A DNA stretch of 64,000 nt from Tropicibacter sp. R16_0 (GCF_017743935.1 NZ_JAGHRE010000006.1:62001-126000); one strand, 5' to 3'. Shown: positions 38,490 to 46,870, numbered from the stretch's first letter. The notes: a model not told the origin generated them from the letters alone. Program-made: numbers and translations.

Positions 38490-39317
38490 TTACCCCTCGT
38501 CTTCACCGGGTTCGATAGCAACGTCACCCTGTTCAGCGACATCCATTATTTTCCCCAGTGCCTGAGCAACAGTAGGCTCCTCCGGGGCTTCGCTGCCTCG
38601 ATCCGCAGCACGCTGCGCAATAGACTCAATGTGACGTAGGGAAGCGAGATGGAGATACACGCATTCCAGTTCGTCATTTGCGAACATTTCCCGCAGTTCG
38701 CCGTCATCAATGTTTTTGAGGGCCTCCCGATCAACGGTCAGAAATCCGCCAAGACGCTGCCCTTCTCCGTCAGGGTTTCGCCAATTGGCCTCGGCTGGAC
38801 GAAGCAGCCCCAGGCGAGACAGCCGACTACAGAATGCTTGCGTTCTGGCAAACGACGCCTGGTATTCCTGCAAGAAACCCAGAACTGTTTTCAGATAGCC
38901 TGTGTGATTGCCTTCAACATCAAAAAGCCTTTCACCACGCCCCTCGGTGTTGCAGCCTTCAAAAGACTGATCGACAAAAAGTATGAGCTGCCCATCCTTC
39001 GTCTCGTCGCTGAAGACGAACGGGTATCGACGTAGAAAAGCCGGAACATAACCTCCGGTCCAACCTCCTTCAGCATCAACGAAAACATTCTCTTCTTTTC
39101 CGAAGCCAAGTATGGCAGCAGGAACGATGTTGTCTCCTTCACCGGTGAAAACGATTGGATAACTGGCTGATGCCTGTGCAAATTCGGCGGCGGTCAAGGG
39201 CACCGAATTGATACTTGCGGCAAACTGAAAGCTGGTTCCTGGCTTAATGCAAAGTTCTGCATGGTTCTGCGCGTTAAGCGGAACTGGGTCTTTGTAGATC
39301 AAAACCTGCGTTGGCAT
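38490..39317 (-). CDS. SapC family protein
   Basis: 275 residues from an ATG at 39317 (MPTQVLIYKD), preceded by AAGGA. A longer reading frame to 39548 exists, but its extra N-terminal part is Cys-rich, lacks family similarity and reaches the IS remnant. Family features: 'YPIVFTGEGDNIVPAAILGF', 'GGYVPAFLRRYPFVF', 'FVDQSFEGCNTEGRGERLF' and a C-terminal 'LKNIDDGELREMFANDELECVYLHLASL', followed by an acidic tail. SapC was first described in the Campylobacter fetus S-layer locus, whose neighbours are a type I secretion system; its molecular role is unknown. Here it precedes the giant RTX-like protein and is a paralogue of the gene at 1-708. It may assist surface display or assembly. The 221 bases upstream show no gene. 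Confidence 0.9.
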   Translation of the reverse strand: MPTQVLIYKDPVPLNAQNHAELCIKPGTSFQFAASINSVPLTAAEFAQASASYPIVFTGEGDNIVPAAILGFGKEENVFVDAEGGWTGGYVPAFLRRYPFVFSDETKDGQLILFVDQSFEGCNTEGRGERLFDVEGNHTGYLKTVLGFLQEYQASFARTQAFCSRLSRLGLLRPAEANWRNPDGEGQRLGGFLTVDREALKNIDDGELREMFANDELECVYLHLASLRHIESIAQRAADRGSEAPEEPTVAQALGKIMDVAEQGDVAIEPGEDEG

Positions 39318-39538
39318 CTGCTCGTATCCTTTCCTTGTCCCTAGAAAACCTGTGACTTCACAGGTGTCAGCTACCCAAACTGTTTGTCGCAACATATGCA
39401 ACAGAATATCTTTGTTAACTTGCGCCAGAGCCGCCCAGCTCGCGAACTCCAAACAAGGAAACCAATCCCTTAGTTGGGTGTTGTCACAGTAACAGTTGCA
39501 GGCTTGTGAACACGCCGAAGGGAGCATAGCCGACCCGA

Positions 39539-40136
39539 ATGTCGACATCGCAAATCAACTACAATCGCCACCGTTTTCCGCCTGAGATCATCTCCCACGC
39601 GCTCTGGCTCTACGTCCATTTCAATCTGAGCCTGCGCGAAGTCGAGGAGATGCTGCTCAAGCGCGGGATCGACGTCTCATACTAGACCGTCCGACGCTGG
39701 ATCGCGAAGTTTGGTCCTCGCATCGCCCAAAATCTACTCCGCCGCCGGGCCCAACCAGGCGAAATTTGGCATCTGGACAAGGTCCGGGGTTCTACCGCAA
39801 AATCTGCTCCCAACTGTCATTCCGACCGCGGTTTTGGCAACGCGTGCTCGAAGTCACCGGGCTGCCACGTAAGATCGCCATCGAAATAAATGGTGCGAAT
39901 ACAGCTGTGATTAAGGTGATCAACAAGATGCTGAAAAGCTTTGGTTGCCCGACTCCAATCGAGAAAGTGAGGCGAAAAACCTCGACAACATCATTGAACA
40001 AGACCATCGATTCATCAAACGTCGGATCAGGCCAATGTTGGGTTTCAAGTCTTTCGCTTCAGCCGCTTTTGCCCTTGAAGCGCGCATTAAGAACCCCTTA
40101 GCAACCGGAGCAGGATTTATCGCAAGACCACCATAG
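39539..40136 (+). mobile_element. degraded IS6-family insertion sequence (transposase pseudogene)
   Basis: From the ATG at 39539 the frame reads MSTSQINYNRHRFPPEIIS..., then 'LSLREVEEMLLKRGIDVSY', an in-frame TAG at 39683-39685, 'TVRRWIAKFGP' and 'GEIWHLDKV'. These are typical N-terminal segments of IS6-family transposases. The middle of the catalytic domain is deleted. Similarity resumes as 'KIAIEINGANTAVIKVINKML', then shifts frame to 'NIIEQDHRFIKRRIRPMLGFKSF' and ends at 40136. It therefore has a stop, a deletion and a frameshift, and cannot encode an active enzyme. Weak end-like sequences (AACAGTTGCAGG near 39491, TTTCAACAGTC near 40172) may be remains of the terminal repeats. It sits at the boundary of the giant-protein locus. 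Confidence 0.85.
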
Positions 40137-40190
40137 CTGAGCCAACGCGATGACGGCGGCGCTGTCTGTTTCAACAGTCGGATACCGTCG

Positions 40191-41027
40191 TTAAGCCATA
40201 GCAAGAGACGTGATCAGGTTTCTGATCCGTTCCGGTAGAAGGCGTTTGCTGGGGTACACTGCGAACATGTCGCGGGTGACAGGCCCGGTACCGAGCAGGT
40301 GGACGGCTTGCATGCCGTCAATCACCAGATCAGACGGCAGCATTGCGACGCCCATCCCCTTCTGCACAGCGAGCTGCACCAGATCCAGATCATCCAAGTC
40401 GTGCACCACATTTGCGGGTCGGATCTCACCCCCATTGTCCAAAAACCAAGGTGGTCTCGAAATGATTGCAGGCAGCTTTTCCAACTGTTCGGGAGTGATT
40501 GGATCATGCAGGTCGAGCTCATCTGCAAGCGCTTGGCCAACACAAAAGCTGTAGGGCACATCCCACAGTTTACGCGCGACCAGACTGGAGTCGTTCAGCG
40601 GACCCAACCTGAAGGCAAGATCGATATTGTCTCGGAAAAAATCCAGATTGGCATTCGAAGTGATCAGCTCAAGTTTGATATCCGGATGCGCCTGAGCATA
40701 GTCCAGCAGCTTTGGACCAATGGTTGTCCGGGCCGCCAAAGATGAGGCGGTAATGCGGATCTTGTGGACACGCGTGTCATCGGTGAAACCTGCAATGTCC
40801 TGCAATGCTTCAACCGGGTCCTGACACCGATCCAAAAGGCGCCTGCCCTCTTCTGTCAGTCTGACCTGACGGGTCGTTCGTTCAAACAGCTTTGTACCCA
40901 GATGGTCTTCCAGCTCGGCGATCCTGCGGCTGACCCGGCTCAGCGGTATCCCCAATTGAGCGGCCGAAGCAGAAAAGCTGAGATGCTGTGCAACCGATGT
41001 GAACAGCGCAAGATCATTATAAATCAT
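40191..41027 (-). CDS. LysR-family transcriptional regulator
   Basis: 278 residues from the ATG at 41027 (MIYNDLALF); the longer frame to 41072 adds 15 residues not typical of the family. The N-terminal winged helix-turn-helix is clear ('SFSASAAQLGIPLSRVSRRIAELEDHLG', residues about 16-43). The effector-binding domain of two alpha/beta lobes follows, with 'PVTRDMFAVYPSKRLLPERIRNLI' near the end. It is divergent from the quinone oxidoreductase at 41123, with a 95-base shared upstream region, so it probably controls that gene and the SDR after it. Its sequence type is the short DNA-binding LysR group often linked to redox enzymes; the inducer is unknown. Confidence 0.92.
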   Translation of the reverse strand: MIYNDLALFTSVAQHLSFSASAAQLGIPLSRVSRRIAELEDHLGTKLFERTTRQVRLTEEGRRLLDRCQDPVEALQDIAGFTDDTRVHKIRITASSLAARTTIGPKLLDYAQAHPDIKLELITSNANLDFFRDNIDLAFRLGPLNDSSLVARKLWDVPYSFCVGQALADELDLHDPITPEQLEKLPAIISRPPWFLDNGGEIRPANVVHDLDDLDLVQLAVQKGMGVAMLPSDLVIDGMQAVHLLGTGPVTRDMFAVYPSKRLLPERIRNLITSLAMA

Positions 41028-41122
41028 ATTCCCATCAACAAGATAGTATATCCCAAAGTTGATTATTATCACGGATACCGGCGTTGGCTATGTTCGTCTC
41101 AACAGAAACATGGAGACACGAA

Positions 41123-42118
41123 ATGTCTTACGCCATCGTCATCCCCCAGATCGGCAACCCCGAAGTATTGATCCAGCAAGATCAATCCGCACCCACTCCA
41201 GGTGCGGGTGAAGTTCTGATCCGCAACCATGCGAGCGCGGTCAATTTTATCGACACCATAATTCGTCGTGGCGAGATGCCCGAAGGCATGATGCCGAATC
41301 TGCCCCATGTGCCCGGCGTCGAAGGCGCTGGCGTTGTCGAGGCCATCGGTCAGGGCGTTGAGGGGCTCAGTGTCGGGGACCGCGTCGCTTGGATGGGTCC
41401 GATCGGGGCTGGCGGTTATGGCACCTACTCCGTCATTGGCGCGCCGTATGTCACCCGTATCGCCGACAGTGTTGACTTTGAAACCGCGGCCTCAATCCCG
41501 GTGAACGCGATGACCGCCTATCATATGCTGGTCAACCTTGGCGGAGCGGCCAAAGGAAAATCGGTTCTTGTTCACGCCGCCGCAGGCGGTGTTGGAACCA
41601 TGATCCAGCATATCGCTAAGCACTTGGGCCTGACTGTCATCGCGTCGGCCAGCTCCGACAAACTGGAGTACGCCAAAGCCCAAGGCGCAGACCATGTCAT
41701 CGACTACCGCAAAGAAGACGTCGCAGCCCGCGTGCTGGAAATCACCAACGGGCGGGGCGTTGACCTGTCGTTGAACCCGATCTCGGGCGAAACACTGAAA
41801 TCCGATTTGAAGGCCTTGGCTCCATTGGGCACCGTTGTCCTCTTCGGTTTCCTTGCCGGACCGCCTGCGGGGACATTCGGCGACGACCTGGCGGCGCATT
41901 TTCAGAAATCCGTCGCCGTGCGCGTCTCGGACATTTACACTTACTTTGTGAACCGGCCGACAGAATTCAAAGCCGATCTCGCCAAGGTTTTTGATCTGTT
42001 GGGTGCAGGCGTGCTGCGGCCCCAAATCACCGCTTTGCCGCTTGAACGCGCGTCCGAGGCGCATCGCCGTCTTGAAGCGGGTCAGACAACCGGCAAGCTG
42101 GTTCTGAGCATCGTCTAA
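41123..42118 (+). CDS. NADPH:quinone oxidoreductase-type zinc-free alcohol dehydrogenase homologue
   Basis: 331 residues from the ATG at 41123 (MSYAIVIPQIG), which has GGAG eight bases upstream; the frame opens at 41084 without a better site. Medium-chain dehydrogenase/reductase fold: a GroES-like N-terminal domain with 'HASAVNFIDTIIRRGEMP' and 'PGVEGAGVVEAIGQGVEGLSVGDRV', then the nucleotide-binding motif 'VHAAAGGVGTMIQHIAKHLG'. The structural zinc cysteine cluster is absent, as in zeta-crystallin-type quinone reductases. It would reduce quinones or other electrophilic carbonyls with NADPH in the cytoplasm. The SDR at 42131 starts 12 bases after its stop, so the two form an operon under the divergent LysR gene. 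Confidence 0.9.
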   Translation: MSYAIVIPQIGNPEVLIQQDQSAPTPGAGEVLIRNHASAVNFIDTIIRRGEMPEGMMPNLPHVPGVEGAGVVEAIGQGVEGLSVGDRVAWMGPIGAGGYGTYSVIGAPYVTRIADSVDFETAASIPVNAMTAYHMLVNLGGAAKGKSVLVHAAAGGVGTMIQHIAKHLGLTVIASASSDKLEYAKAQGADHVIDYRKEDVAARVLEITNGRGVDLSLNPISGETLKSDLKALAPLGTVVLFGFLAGPPAGTFGDDLAAHFQKSVAVRVSDIYTYFVNRPTEFKADLAKVFDLLGAGVLRPQITALPLERASEAHRRLEAGQTTGKLVLSIV

Positions 42119-42130
42119 GGAGCACACGTC

Positions 42131-42967
42131 ATGTCCAAAGTTGCGATCGTAACCGGTGCGAACCAGGGGCTAGGATTTGCGTTGACCAAGGGTCTGGCGA
42201 ACCGCCTTACCGCAGACGATTTTGTCTATCTGACAGCGCGATCAGAAGAGCGCGGGCGGGCCGCCCTGCAATCGCTAGGCAAAACCAGGGCGCAGGTCGA
42301 ATTCGCACAATTGGACGTGACAGATCCCGGTTCGGTCACGGAACTTGCCACACACTTGAAAGCTCAGCACGGAGGCGTCGACATCGTCGCCTCCAACGCG
42401 GCTGCCCGGATCACCAAAGACCGCCCGCAGTCAGAACAGGTGCAGGCTTTCATCGCCACCAACAATCACGGTTCGCGCGCTATGTATGGGGCCTTGGCCG
42501 ATTTGCTGAGGCCCAATGCACGATACGTCATGGTCGCCAGCTCATTCGGTCAACTTCGCAACTTGCCCCCGCATCTACACCCCTTGTTTGACACCGATGC
42601 GATGTCTCTGGACGACATCGAGGCCAGTATGGACCGTTATGTGAATGCGATGGAGGCGGGAACGGCGGAAAAAGAAGGTTGGCCAGGGTGGATCAACATC
42701 CCCTCGAAAATTGGTCAGGTGGCCACTGCGCGCATTGCGGCTCGGGATCTGGCCCGCATCCGTCCAAACGGCGGCATACTGATCAATGCCGTCTGCCCGG
42801 GCCTGCTGGATACCGAAGCATCAAGACCATGGTTTGACAGCATGGAAAACGCCATGTCGCCGGACGAAGGCGCAGCTCCGATCATCGACCTTCTGCTTGC
42901 CCCGGCAAATGCGTCACAGCCAAGCGGGCAACTGGTCCGGTTCGGCCGCGTATTGCCATGGATGTGA
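42131..42967 (+). CDS. carbonyl-reductase-like SDR lacking the catalytic tyrosine
   Basis: 278 residues with the Rossmann motif TGANQGLG (8-15) and the NAA(A) motif at about 93, in the arrangement of animal-type carbonyl reductase (CBR1-like). The expected Ser is in 'MVASSFGQL'. Where the family has YxxxK, this sequence reads WINIPSK: the Lys is present, but the Tyr position is Asn (codon AAC, one base from TAC). Ordinary hydride transfer chemistry is thus doubtful unless another residue replaces the Tyr. AAGGAG precedes the start. It is co-transcribed with the quinone oxidoreductase and ends convergently, 11 bases from methylglyoxal synthase. Confidence 0.88.
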   Translation: MSKVAIVTGANQGLGFALTKGLANRLTADDFVYLTARSEERGRAALQSLGKTRAQVEFAQLDVTDPGSVTELATHLKAQHGGVDIVASNAAARITKDRPQSEQVQAFIATNNHGSRAMYGALADLLRPNARYVMVASSFGQLRNLPPHLHPLFDTDAMSLDDIEASMDRYVNAMEAGTAEKEGWPGWINIPSKIGQVATARIAARDLARIRPNGGILINAVCPGLLDTEASRPWFDSMENAMSPDEGAAPIIDLLLAPANASQPSGQLVRFGRVLPWM

Positions 42968-42978
42968 GCCGATCGCAT

Positions 42979-43392
42979 TCAAGACGTAAGTGTTCCCATG
43001 CGCGTGAGCCCAAGCAGTACAAAGTCTGCGGTGCTTGGGCTGTTGGCAAAGGGCAGATCATAAACGATGGCCAAACGGCTCAACGCCTTGACGTCGACGT
43101 CATGGGGCATGGGTGACAAGGGATCGATAAAGAACACCAATCCGTCAAGCTGACCCTCGCAAATCATTGCCCCCAATTGCTGATCACCGCCCAATGGACC
43201 GCTTTTCAGGCAGGTCACATCCAGATCCGGAATGGCAGAAAGGATCCGCGCGCCGGTGGTGCCAGTTGCAAACAGCCTTGCCCCCGTCAACCGATCTTGA
43301 TGGCGTTGCGCCCATTCCACCAAGCTGTCCTTTTTGGCGTCATGGGCCACCAGGGCAAGGCGCAAGCTGTCAGCGAATGAATTGGTCGACAT
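42979..43392 (-). CDS. mgsA: methylglyoxal synthase
   Basis: 137 residues from the ATG at 43392 ([21 protein letters not shown]). It converts dihydroxyacetone phosphate to methylglyoxal and phosphate in the cytoplasm, a bypass of lower glycolysis when phosphate is limiting or sugar phosphates pile up. The family signatures are complete: '[18 protein letters not shown]', '[11 protein letters not shown]', '[16 protein letters not shown]', '[22 protein letters not shown]' with the catalytic Asp in the GGDQQ and DPL segments, and '[11 protein letters not shown]'. The start overlaps the end of the upstream cupin gene by 23 bases, so translation is probably coupled. Placement at the end of a sugar-acid operon fits a role as an overflow valve for triose phosphates. 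Confidence 0.95.
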   Translation of the reverse strand: MSTNSFADSLRLALVAHDAKKDSLVEWAQRHQDRLTGARLFATGTTGARILSAIPDLDVTCLKSGPLGGDQQLGAMICEGQLDGLVFFIDPLSPMPHDVDVKALSRLAIVYDLPFANSPSTADFVLLGLTRMGTLTS

Positions 43393-43897
43393 AATCGGCC
43401 CCCAGGCCCACCTCTTCATAGTGGTTGCGGCACATCTCGATCTTGGTGAACACGTCCTCATACCCCATGGTTTTTCCCCAGGGATCAACATAGAGCATCA
43501 CTCCGTTGACCTGAAAGTATGTGATCATCTCATCCACGTCTTCCGGCACGATCAATGTGTGGGTTTCGCCCGGCGGCTCATAGACATAACCGCCCTCGTT
43601 GGCCTCCCAATCGTGCTCCAGGTAATGCCAGCGGCCTTTGAGCACAAAGCCATGAACCGGTTGCGGATGCCGGTGGCGCGACAGCACGCCGGACTGACGC
43701 ACCCGCAGCAAATTCATCCAATAGCCTTGCGAGCGGTTCAGACAGAGGGGTCGGAACGACACTGTTTCGGTTTGTGGCACCCATATGCGTTCATCAGTGG
43801 CGATCGCTTCGGGGATCACGATCTCTTCCTGCGCGTCCTTTGGGAACGGCAGTTGATACGGCATCCTGGGGTCTGCGTCCTGTCCTTGTACAGGCAT
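43370..43897 (-). CDS. cupin, 2,4'-dihydroxyacetophenone dioxygenase-like
   Basis: 175 residues with a single cupin barrel. Metal ligands are visible in '[16 protein letters not shown]' (HxH and a third His) and '[13 protein letters not shown]' (Glu, His). The layout matches the 2,4'-dihydroxyacetophenone dioxygenase family, non-haem iron enzymes that split a C-C bond next to a carbonyl; most relatives have no tested substrate. AAGGAG lies before the ATG at 43897. It follows the SDR by 24 bases and overlaps mgsA, within the sugar-acid operon. An aromatic substrate is not suggested by its neighbours, so a role in isomerisation or oxidation of a sugar-derived compound is equally possible. Confidence 0.8.
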   Translation of the reverse strand: MPVQGQDADPRMPYQLPFPKDAQEEIVIPEAIATDERIWVPQTETVSFRPLCLNRSQGYWMNLLRVRQSGVLSRHRHPQPVHGFVLKGRWHYLEHDWEANEGGYVYEPPGETHTLIVPEDVDEMITYFQVNGVMLYVDPWGKTMGYEDVFTKIEMCRNHYEEVGLGADYVDQFIR

Positions 43898-43921
43898 GAT
43901 CTTCTCCTTGGTTATGATAGG

Positions 43922-44626
43922 TTACATCGCCGAATAGCCGCCATCGACAGGATATACGGCACCGGTGATGAATGTCGCCTCCTCTGACAACAGCCAGGCC
44001 GCAAGGGCGCCCACTTCGGTCGGTTGGCCCCAGCGATCCATCGGCGTGCGGCCCAGGATCGGCCCGCTGCGTGCGGGATCATCTTGCAGCGCTTGGGTCA
44101 TTTCGGTTGCAATCCAGCCCGGCGCCACCGCGTTTACACGCACACCATCAGCAGCCCATTTCCCAGCCAGTGCCTTGGTCAACTGCGCCACACCGCCCTT
44201 TGAGGCAGAATAGGCAGGCACCAGCGGGCCGCCAAAATAGCTGAGCATCGAGGCGGTGTTGACGATCGCCCCACCCGAGGCCGCCAACAAAGGCTGTGCT
44301 GCCAGACAGCACCGCATGGTGCCCGTCAGATTGATGTCGATGACCGCCTCGAATGTCTCGATCTCATACTCAGCCCCTCGGACAAGAATGCCGGCACAGT
44401 TCACCAGGCCCTGCAGGTTGTCCAATGCGCCGAAGAACGCGTTGACGGCAGACGTATCGCGCACATCAAGCTGCACAGCCGTGTCGTTGGGGTGAGCTTC
44501 GGCATAGGCCGCAACTTCATCGGAACCAACGCCTGTTGCGGTCAGATGCCAGCCCTTGCTGCGCAATACATCCCCGATGCCTGCGCCAATTCCACGGGTA
44601 CCGCCAATGATCACTACGTGTTTCAT
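43922..44626 (-). CDS. SDR family oxidoreductase
   Basis: 234 residues from the ATG at 44626 (MKHVVIIGGTRGIG); a TTG six bases earlier is in frame but less likely. GGTRGIG gives the NAD(P) binding loop, 'NCAG' the NNAG-like motif, and the catalytic set is complete: Ser in 'TASMLSYFGG' and YSASK (YxxxK). The family commonly oxidises or reduces a sugar or hydroxyacid hydroxyl. It begins just after the kinase gene stop, so the two are coupled. In this operon it may be a sugar-acid dehydrogenase that forms the keto substrate for the kinase/aldolase branch; this is inference. Confidence 0.9.
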   Translation of the reverse strand: MKHVVIIGGTRGIGAGIGDVLRSKGWHLTATGVGSDEVAAYAEAHPNDTAVQLDVRDTSAVNAFFGALDNLQGLVNCAGILVRGAEYEIETFEAVIDINLTGTMRCCLAAQPLLAASGGAIVNTASMLSYFGGPLVPAYSASKGGVAQLTKALAGKWAADGVRVNAVAPGWIATEMTQALQDDPARSGPILGRTPMDRWGQPTEVGALAAWLLSEEATFITGAVYPVDGGYSAM

Positions 44627-44628
44627 GC

Positions 44629-45546
44629 TCAAGCCCCCTCGGCCAAAAATGTGTCCACGGCATCCTTGCGCGGCATCGGAGCCACGGCGCCATAGCCTTG
44701 CGTCGACAGGGCCGCCGCCGCGTTTGCATAGCGCGCCGCCTCGAACGGTGAATCACCGGCCACCAGACGCGCAAGGAATGCGCCGTCAAATGTGTCACCT
44801 GCGGCCGTTGCATCCACGGCCTCGACCCGGCGCCCTTTGACACGTTCACGTTTCTCGGGCGTCGCAACCAATGTGCCTTCGGCCCCCAGCGTCAGCGCCA
44901 CGATCTTGGCCCCAAGATCAAGGTAGAAATCAGCAATCGCGTCAGGCTCGGACAGACCCGTCAACTGCTCGGCATCATCAAGCCCCGGAAGCGCGATGTC
45001 ACACTGAGCCATAGCCGCATGGGTCACGGCCCGCGCCCTTTCGATCGGCCAGAGCTTCAGACGTAAGTTGGTGTCATAAGAGACCAGCCCCCCCGCTGCC
45101 TTGACGATCCGGATTGCCTTGAACACCGCATCGGCTGCAACGTCCGAAATGGCTTGCGAAATACCCGAGACATGCAGGATCTTACACGCCTGCAAGGCCT
45201 CGACCGGCAGATCAGCAGCGCCCATTCTGCTGCTGGCCGACCCAGCACGGAAATAGCTGAACTCGTGCCCGTCTTTGCCGTGCGTCACAAAATAGACCCC
45301 GGTGTGCGCGTCACTGACCTGTTTCACCGTCGTGGTATCGACGCCCTCGGCAGCCCAGAGGCCCATGAACGAATTGCCAAAGGTATCCGCCCCGATATGC
45401 GTGACATAGCCCACTGACGCCCCTTGCCGTGCAGCAGCGATGGCACAATTCGACGTGTCGCCGCCATGTCCGGGCAGATAGTTGCCGTCGGGTTGCTGAT
45501 TGAATTCCAGCATCGGTTCGCCAAGGCATAGGATATCGGGGGTCAT
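44629..45546 (-). CDS. kdgK: PfkB-family sugar kinase, probable 2-keto-3-deoxygluconate kinase
   Basis: 305 residues from the ATG at 45546 (MTPDILCLGEPMLEF). PfkB/ribokinase fold, with the N-terminal 'GGDTSNCAIAAARQGASVGYVTHIGAD' signature and the C-terminal 'DATAAGDTFDGAFLA' carrying the anion hole and catalytic Asp. 'DTNLRLKLWP' resembles 2-keto-3-deoxygluconate kinases. It would phosphorylate 2-keto-3-deoxy sugar acids at C6, feeding the aldolase at 47539. An upstream stem-loop with a short T run (45569-45592) separates it from the Yellow-like gene and could reduce its expression. The kinase family is certain; the KDG assignment rests on motif likeness and the aldolase. Confidence 0.85.
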   Translation of the reverse strand: MTPDILCLGEPMLEFNQQPDGNYLPGHGGDTSNCAIAAARQGASVGYVTHIGADTFGNSFMGLWAAEGVDTTTVKQVSDAHTGVYFVTHGKDGHEFSYFRAGSASSRMGAADLPVEALQACKILHVSGISQAISDVAADAVFKAIRIVKAAGGLVSYDTNLRLKLWPIERARAVTHAAMAQCDIALPGLDDAEQLTGLSEPDAIADFYLDLGAKIVALTLGAEGTLVATPEKRERVKGRRVEAVDATAAGDTFDGAFLARLVAGDSPFEAARYANAAAALSTQGYGAVAPMPRKDAVDTFLAEGA

Positions 45547-45568
45547 CGCAGTCTCATCTTTGCAAAAG

Positions 45569-45592
45569 GGGTCAGCCCCGCAGAGCTGACCC
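45569..45592 (-). terminator. stem-loop with short T run (possible attenuator)
   Basis: On the minus strand GGGTCAGC (45592-45585) pairs with GCTGACCC (45576-45569) across an 8-base loop and is followed by CTTTT. It lies between the Yellow-like gene and the sugar kinase. The weak T run suggests partial termination, giving more transcript of the upstream genes. Confidence 0.55.
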
Positions 45593-45606
45593 AAGTCATA
45601 GGGAGG

Positions 45607-46797
45607 TTATTCGGCCGTATAGCTCTGGCCAACGCCCGGGATCTTCCAGATGCGGAAGTTCGGGATTTCGGGGTCGTCAAAGTTCATGTCGCCATCAACC
45701 CAGACATGCAGGTGGTTCGACACCACATACATCTCGCCATCGGGGCCCCAGGCCAAAGTATCGGGCCAGTTCATTTCGGGGTGATGCACAAAACGGCTGA
45801 CTTCGCGGGTGCTTTCGTCAAACTTCATGATGCCGTCCAGCGACAGGGCGGTCATGTAAATGTTGCCCGCATTGTCGGCTGTCATCCCGTCGGTGTTCGA
45901 CGGCAGCACGGCGGCAACCTCGACCGCGTTTTCGATCACGGTTTCATTGGCCTCGAAATCGCGCAGCACCTCGGTCGGCAGGCTATACAGGTGATTGCCG
46001 GTCAGGTTGGTCCAGTACAGCGTTTCCTTGTCGCCCGACAGCGCAATACCATCAGCCCCAGTGCGCATGCCGCCATTCTTCAGCACCGGACGGTTGTCGA
46101 TGTTGAAGAAGAAATTCGGCTCGTCATTGGTGAAGCGGTGCTGGTCCAGAATGCGACGCACGGAATTGGTGTTGCTGTCATAGACGATCAGGCCACCGTG
46201 CAGCGGATCACAGAAAATGCCGCTGTCGGCGATATAGGCGTAACCGGTGTCGTTATCGACCGCCAGATCGTTCAGGAACGAGCAGTTCTCATCGGCCTCT
46301 TCGTTCGAGAACACATAGCGCTGGATTTCTTTGTTCGCCTTGATGTCCCACAGGACCAGCTTGGCGTCGCCGTTTTGGAACGGGGGGCCCGCCACGTGAC
46401 CCTGATCCAGGATCCACATCACATCATTGCGGTCGATCTCGAACCCAAGCACGGCCTTGAGACCAGCGGCGTTGGCGACGTTGTTCATCTCTTCACTGGG
46501 ATAGGCTTCCAGCTCCCATGTGTCACCATTCTGAACCAGCTTGGACAGGGTCGATGGGATTTCCGGACCACCCCAACGGGCGGTCGACACATAGATGTTG
46601 CCTTGGCTGTCAACCTTGGCGCCCTGCACCAGGTTCTTGCCAAAAATCTCGCTCTTCTCCCAAGCTTTTTTGGTATCAGCGTCCTTGACCGCATAGGGCA
46701 GACTGTTCCATTCCACGACCACCTCGGGCTCAGCGCTGAGCGCTGGGGTCGCCAGAACGGCAGTCAGGGCCACCGTGTTGAGCATTCGTTTCAGCAT
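45607..46797 (-). CDS. exported Yellow/major-royal-jelly-like beta-propeller protein
   Basis: 396 residues. Residues 1-22 form a Sec signal peptide ('MLNTVALTAVLATPALSA'), so the protein is periplasmic. The remainder shows beta-propeller strands of the Yellow/MRJP and SMP-30-like lactonase type: 'FEIDRNDVMWILDQGH', 'FLNDLAVDNDTGYAYIADSG', 'GADGIALSGDKETLYWTNL', 'NTDGMTADNAGNIYMTAL', 'WPDTLAWGPDGEMYVV'. Bacterial members are poorly characterised; lactone hydrolysis is a reasonable guess given the sugar-acid operon and TRAP uptake. AAGGGAGG precedes the start at 46797. A strong hairpin (46825-46856) lies between it and the RraA gene. Confidence 0.85.
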   Translation of the reverse strand: MLKRMLNTVALTAVLATPALSAEPEVVVEWNSLPYAVKDADTKKAWEKSEIFGKNLVQGAKVDSQGNIYVSTARWGGPEIPSTLSKLVQNGDTWELEAYPSEEMNNVANAAGLKAVLGFEIDRNDVMWILDQGHVAGPPFQNGDAKLVLWDIKANKEIQRYVFSNEEADENCSFLNDLAVDNDTGYAYIADSGIFCDPLHGGLIVYDSNTNSVRRILDQHRFTNDEPNFFFNIDNRPVLKNGGMRTGADGIALSGDKETLYWTNLTGNHLYSLPTEVLRDFEANETVIENAVEVAAVLPSNTDGMTADNAGNIYMTALSLDGIMKFDESTREVSRFVHHPEMNWPDTLAWGPDGEMYVVSNHLHVWVDGDMNFDDPEIPNFRIWKIPGVGQSYTAE

Positions 46798-46824
46798 GTA
46801 TTCCTCCCTTGCTGAAGTTTTGGC

Positions 46825-46856
46825 GTCCCGCAGGTCGTTGCCGCGACCTGCGGGAC
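46825..46856 (-). other. 13-base perfect inverted repeat (intercistronic hairpin)
   Basis: Arms 46825-46837 (GTCCCGCAGGTCG) and 46844-46856 are perfect complements around a 6-base loop, just downstream of the RraA gene and before the Yellow-like gene. No T run follows on the minus strand, so it is more likely an RNA-stabilising or processing hairpin than a plain terminator. Confidence 0.75.
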
Positions 46857-46870
46857 ACGATTGTTGGGGA

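Noticed and set aside
39318-39548. N-terminal extension of the SapC-like gene to 39548.
   Set aside because: The extra part is Cys-rich, unlike the other SapC copy, and reaches into the IS remnant. The ATG at 39317 has a ribosome site.
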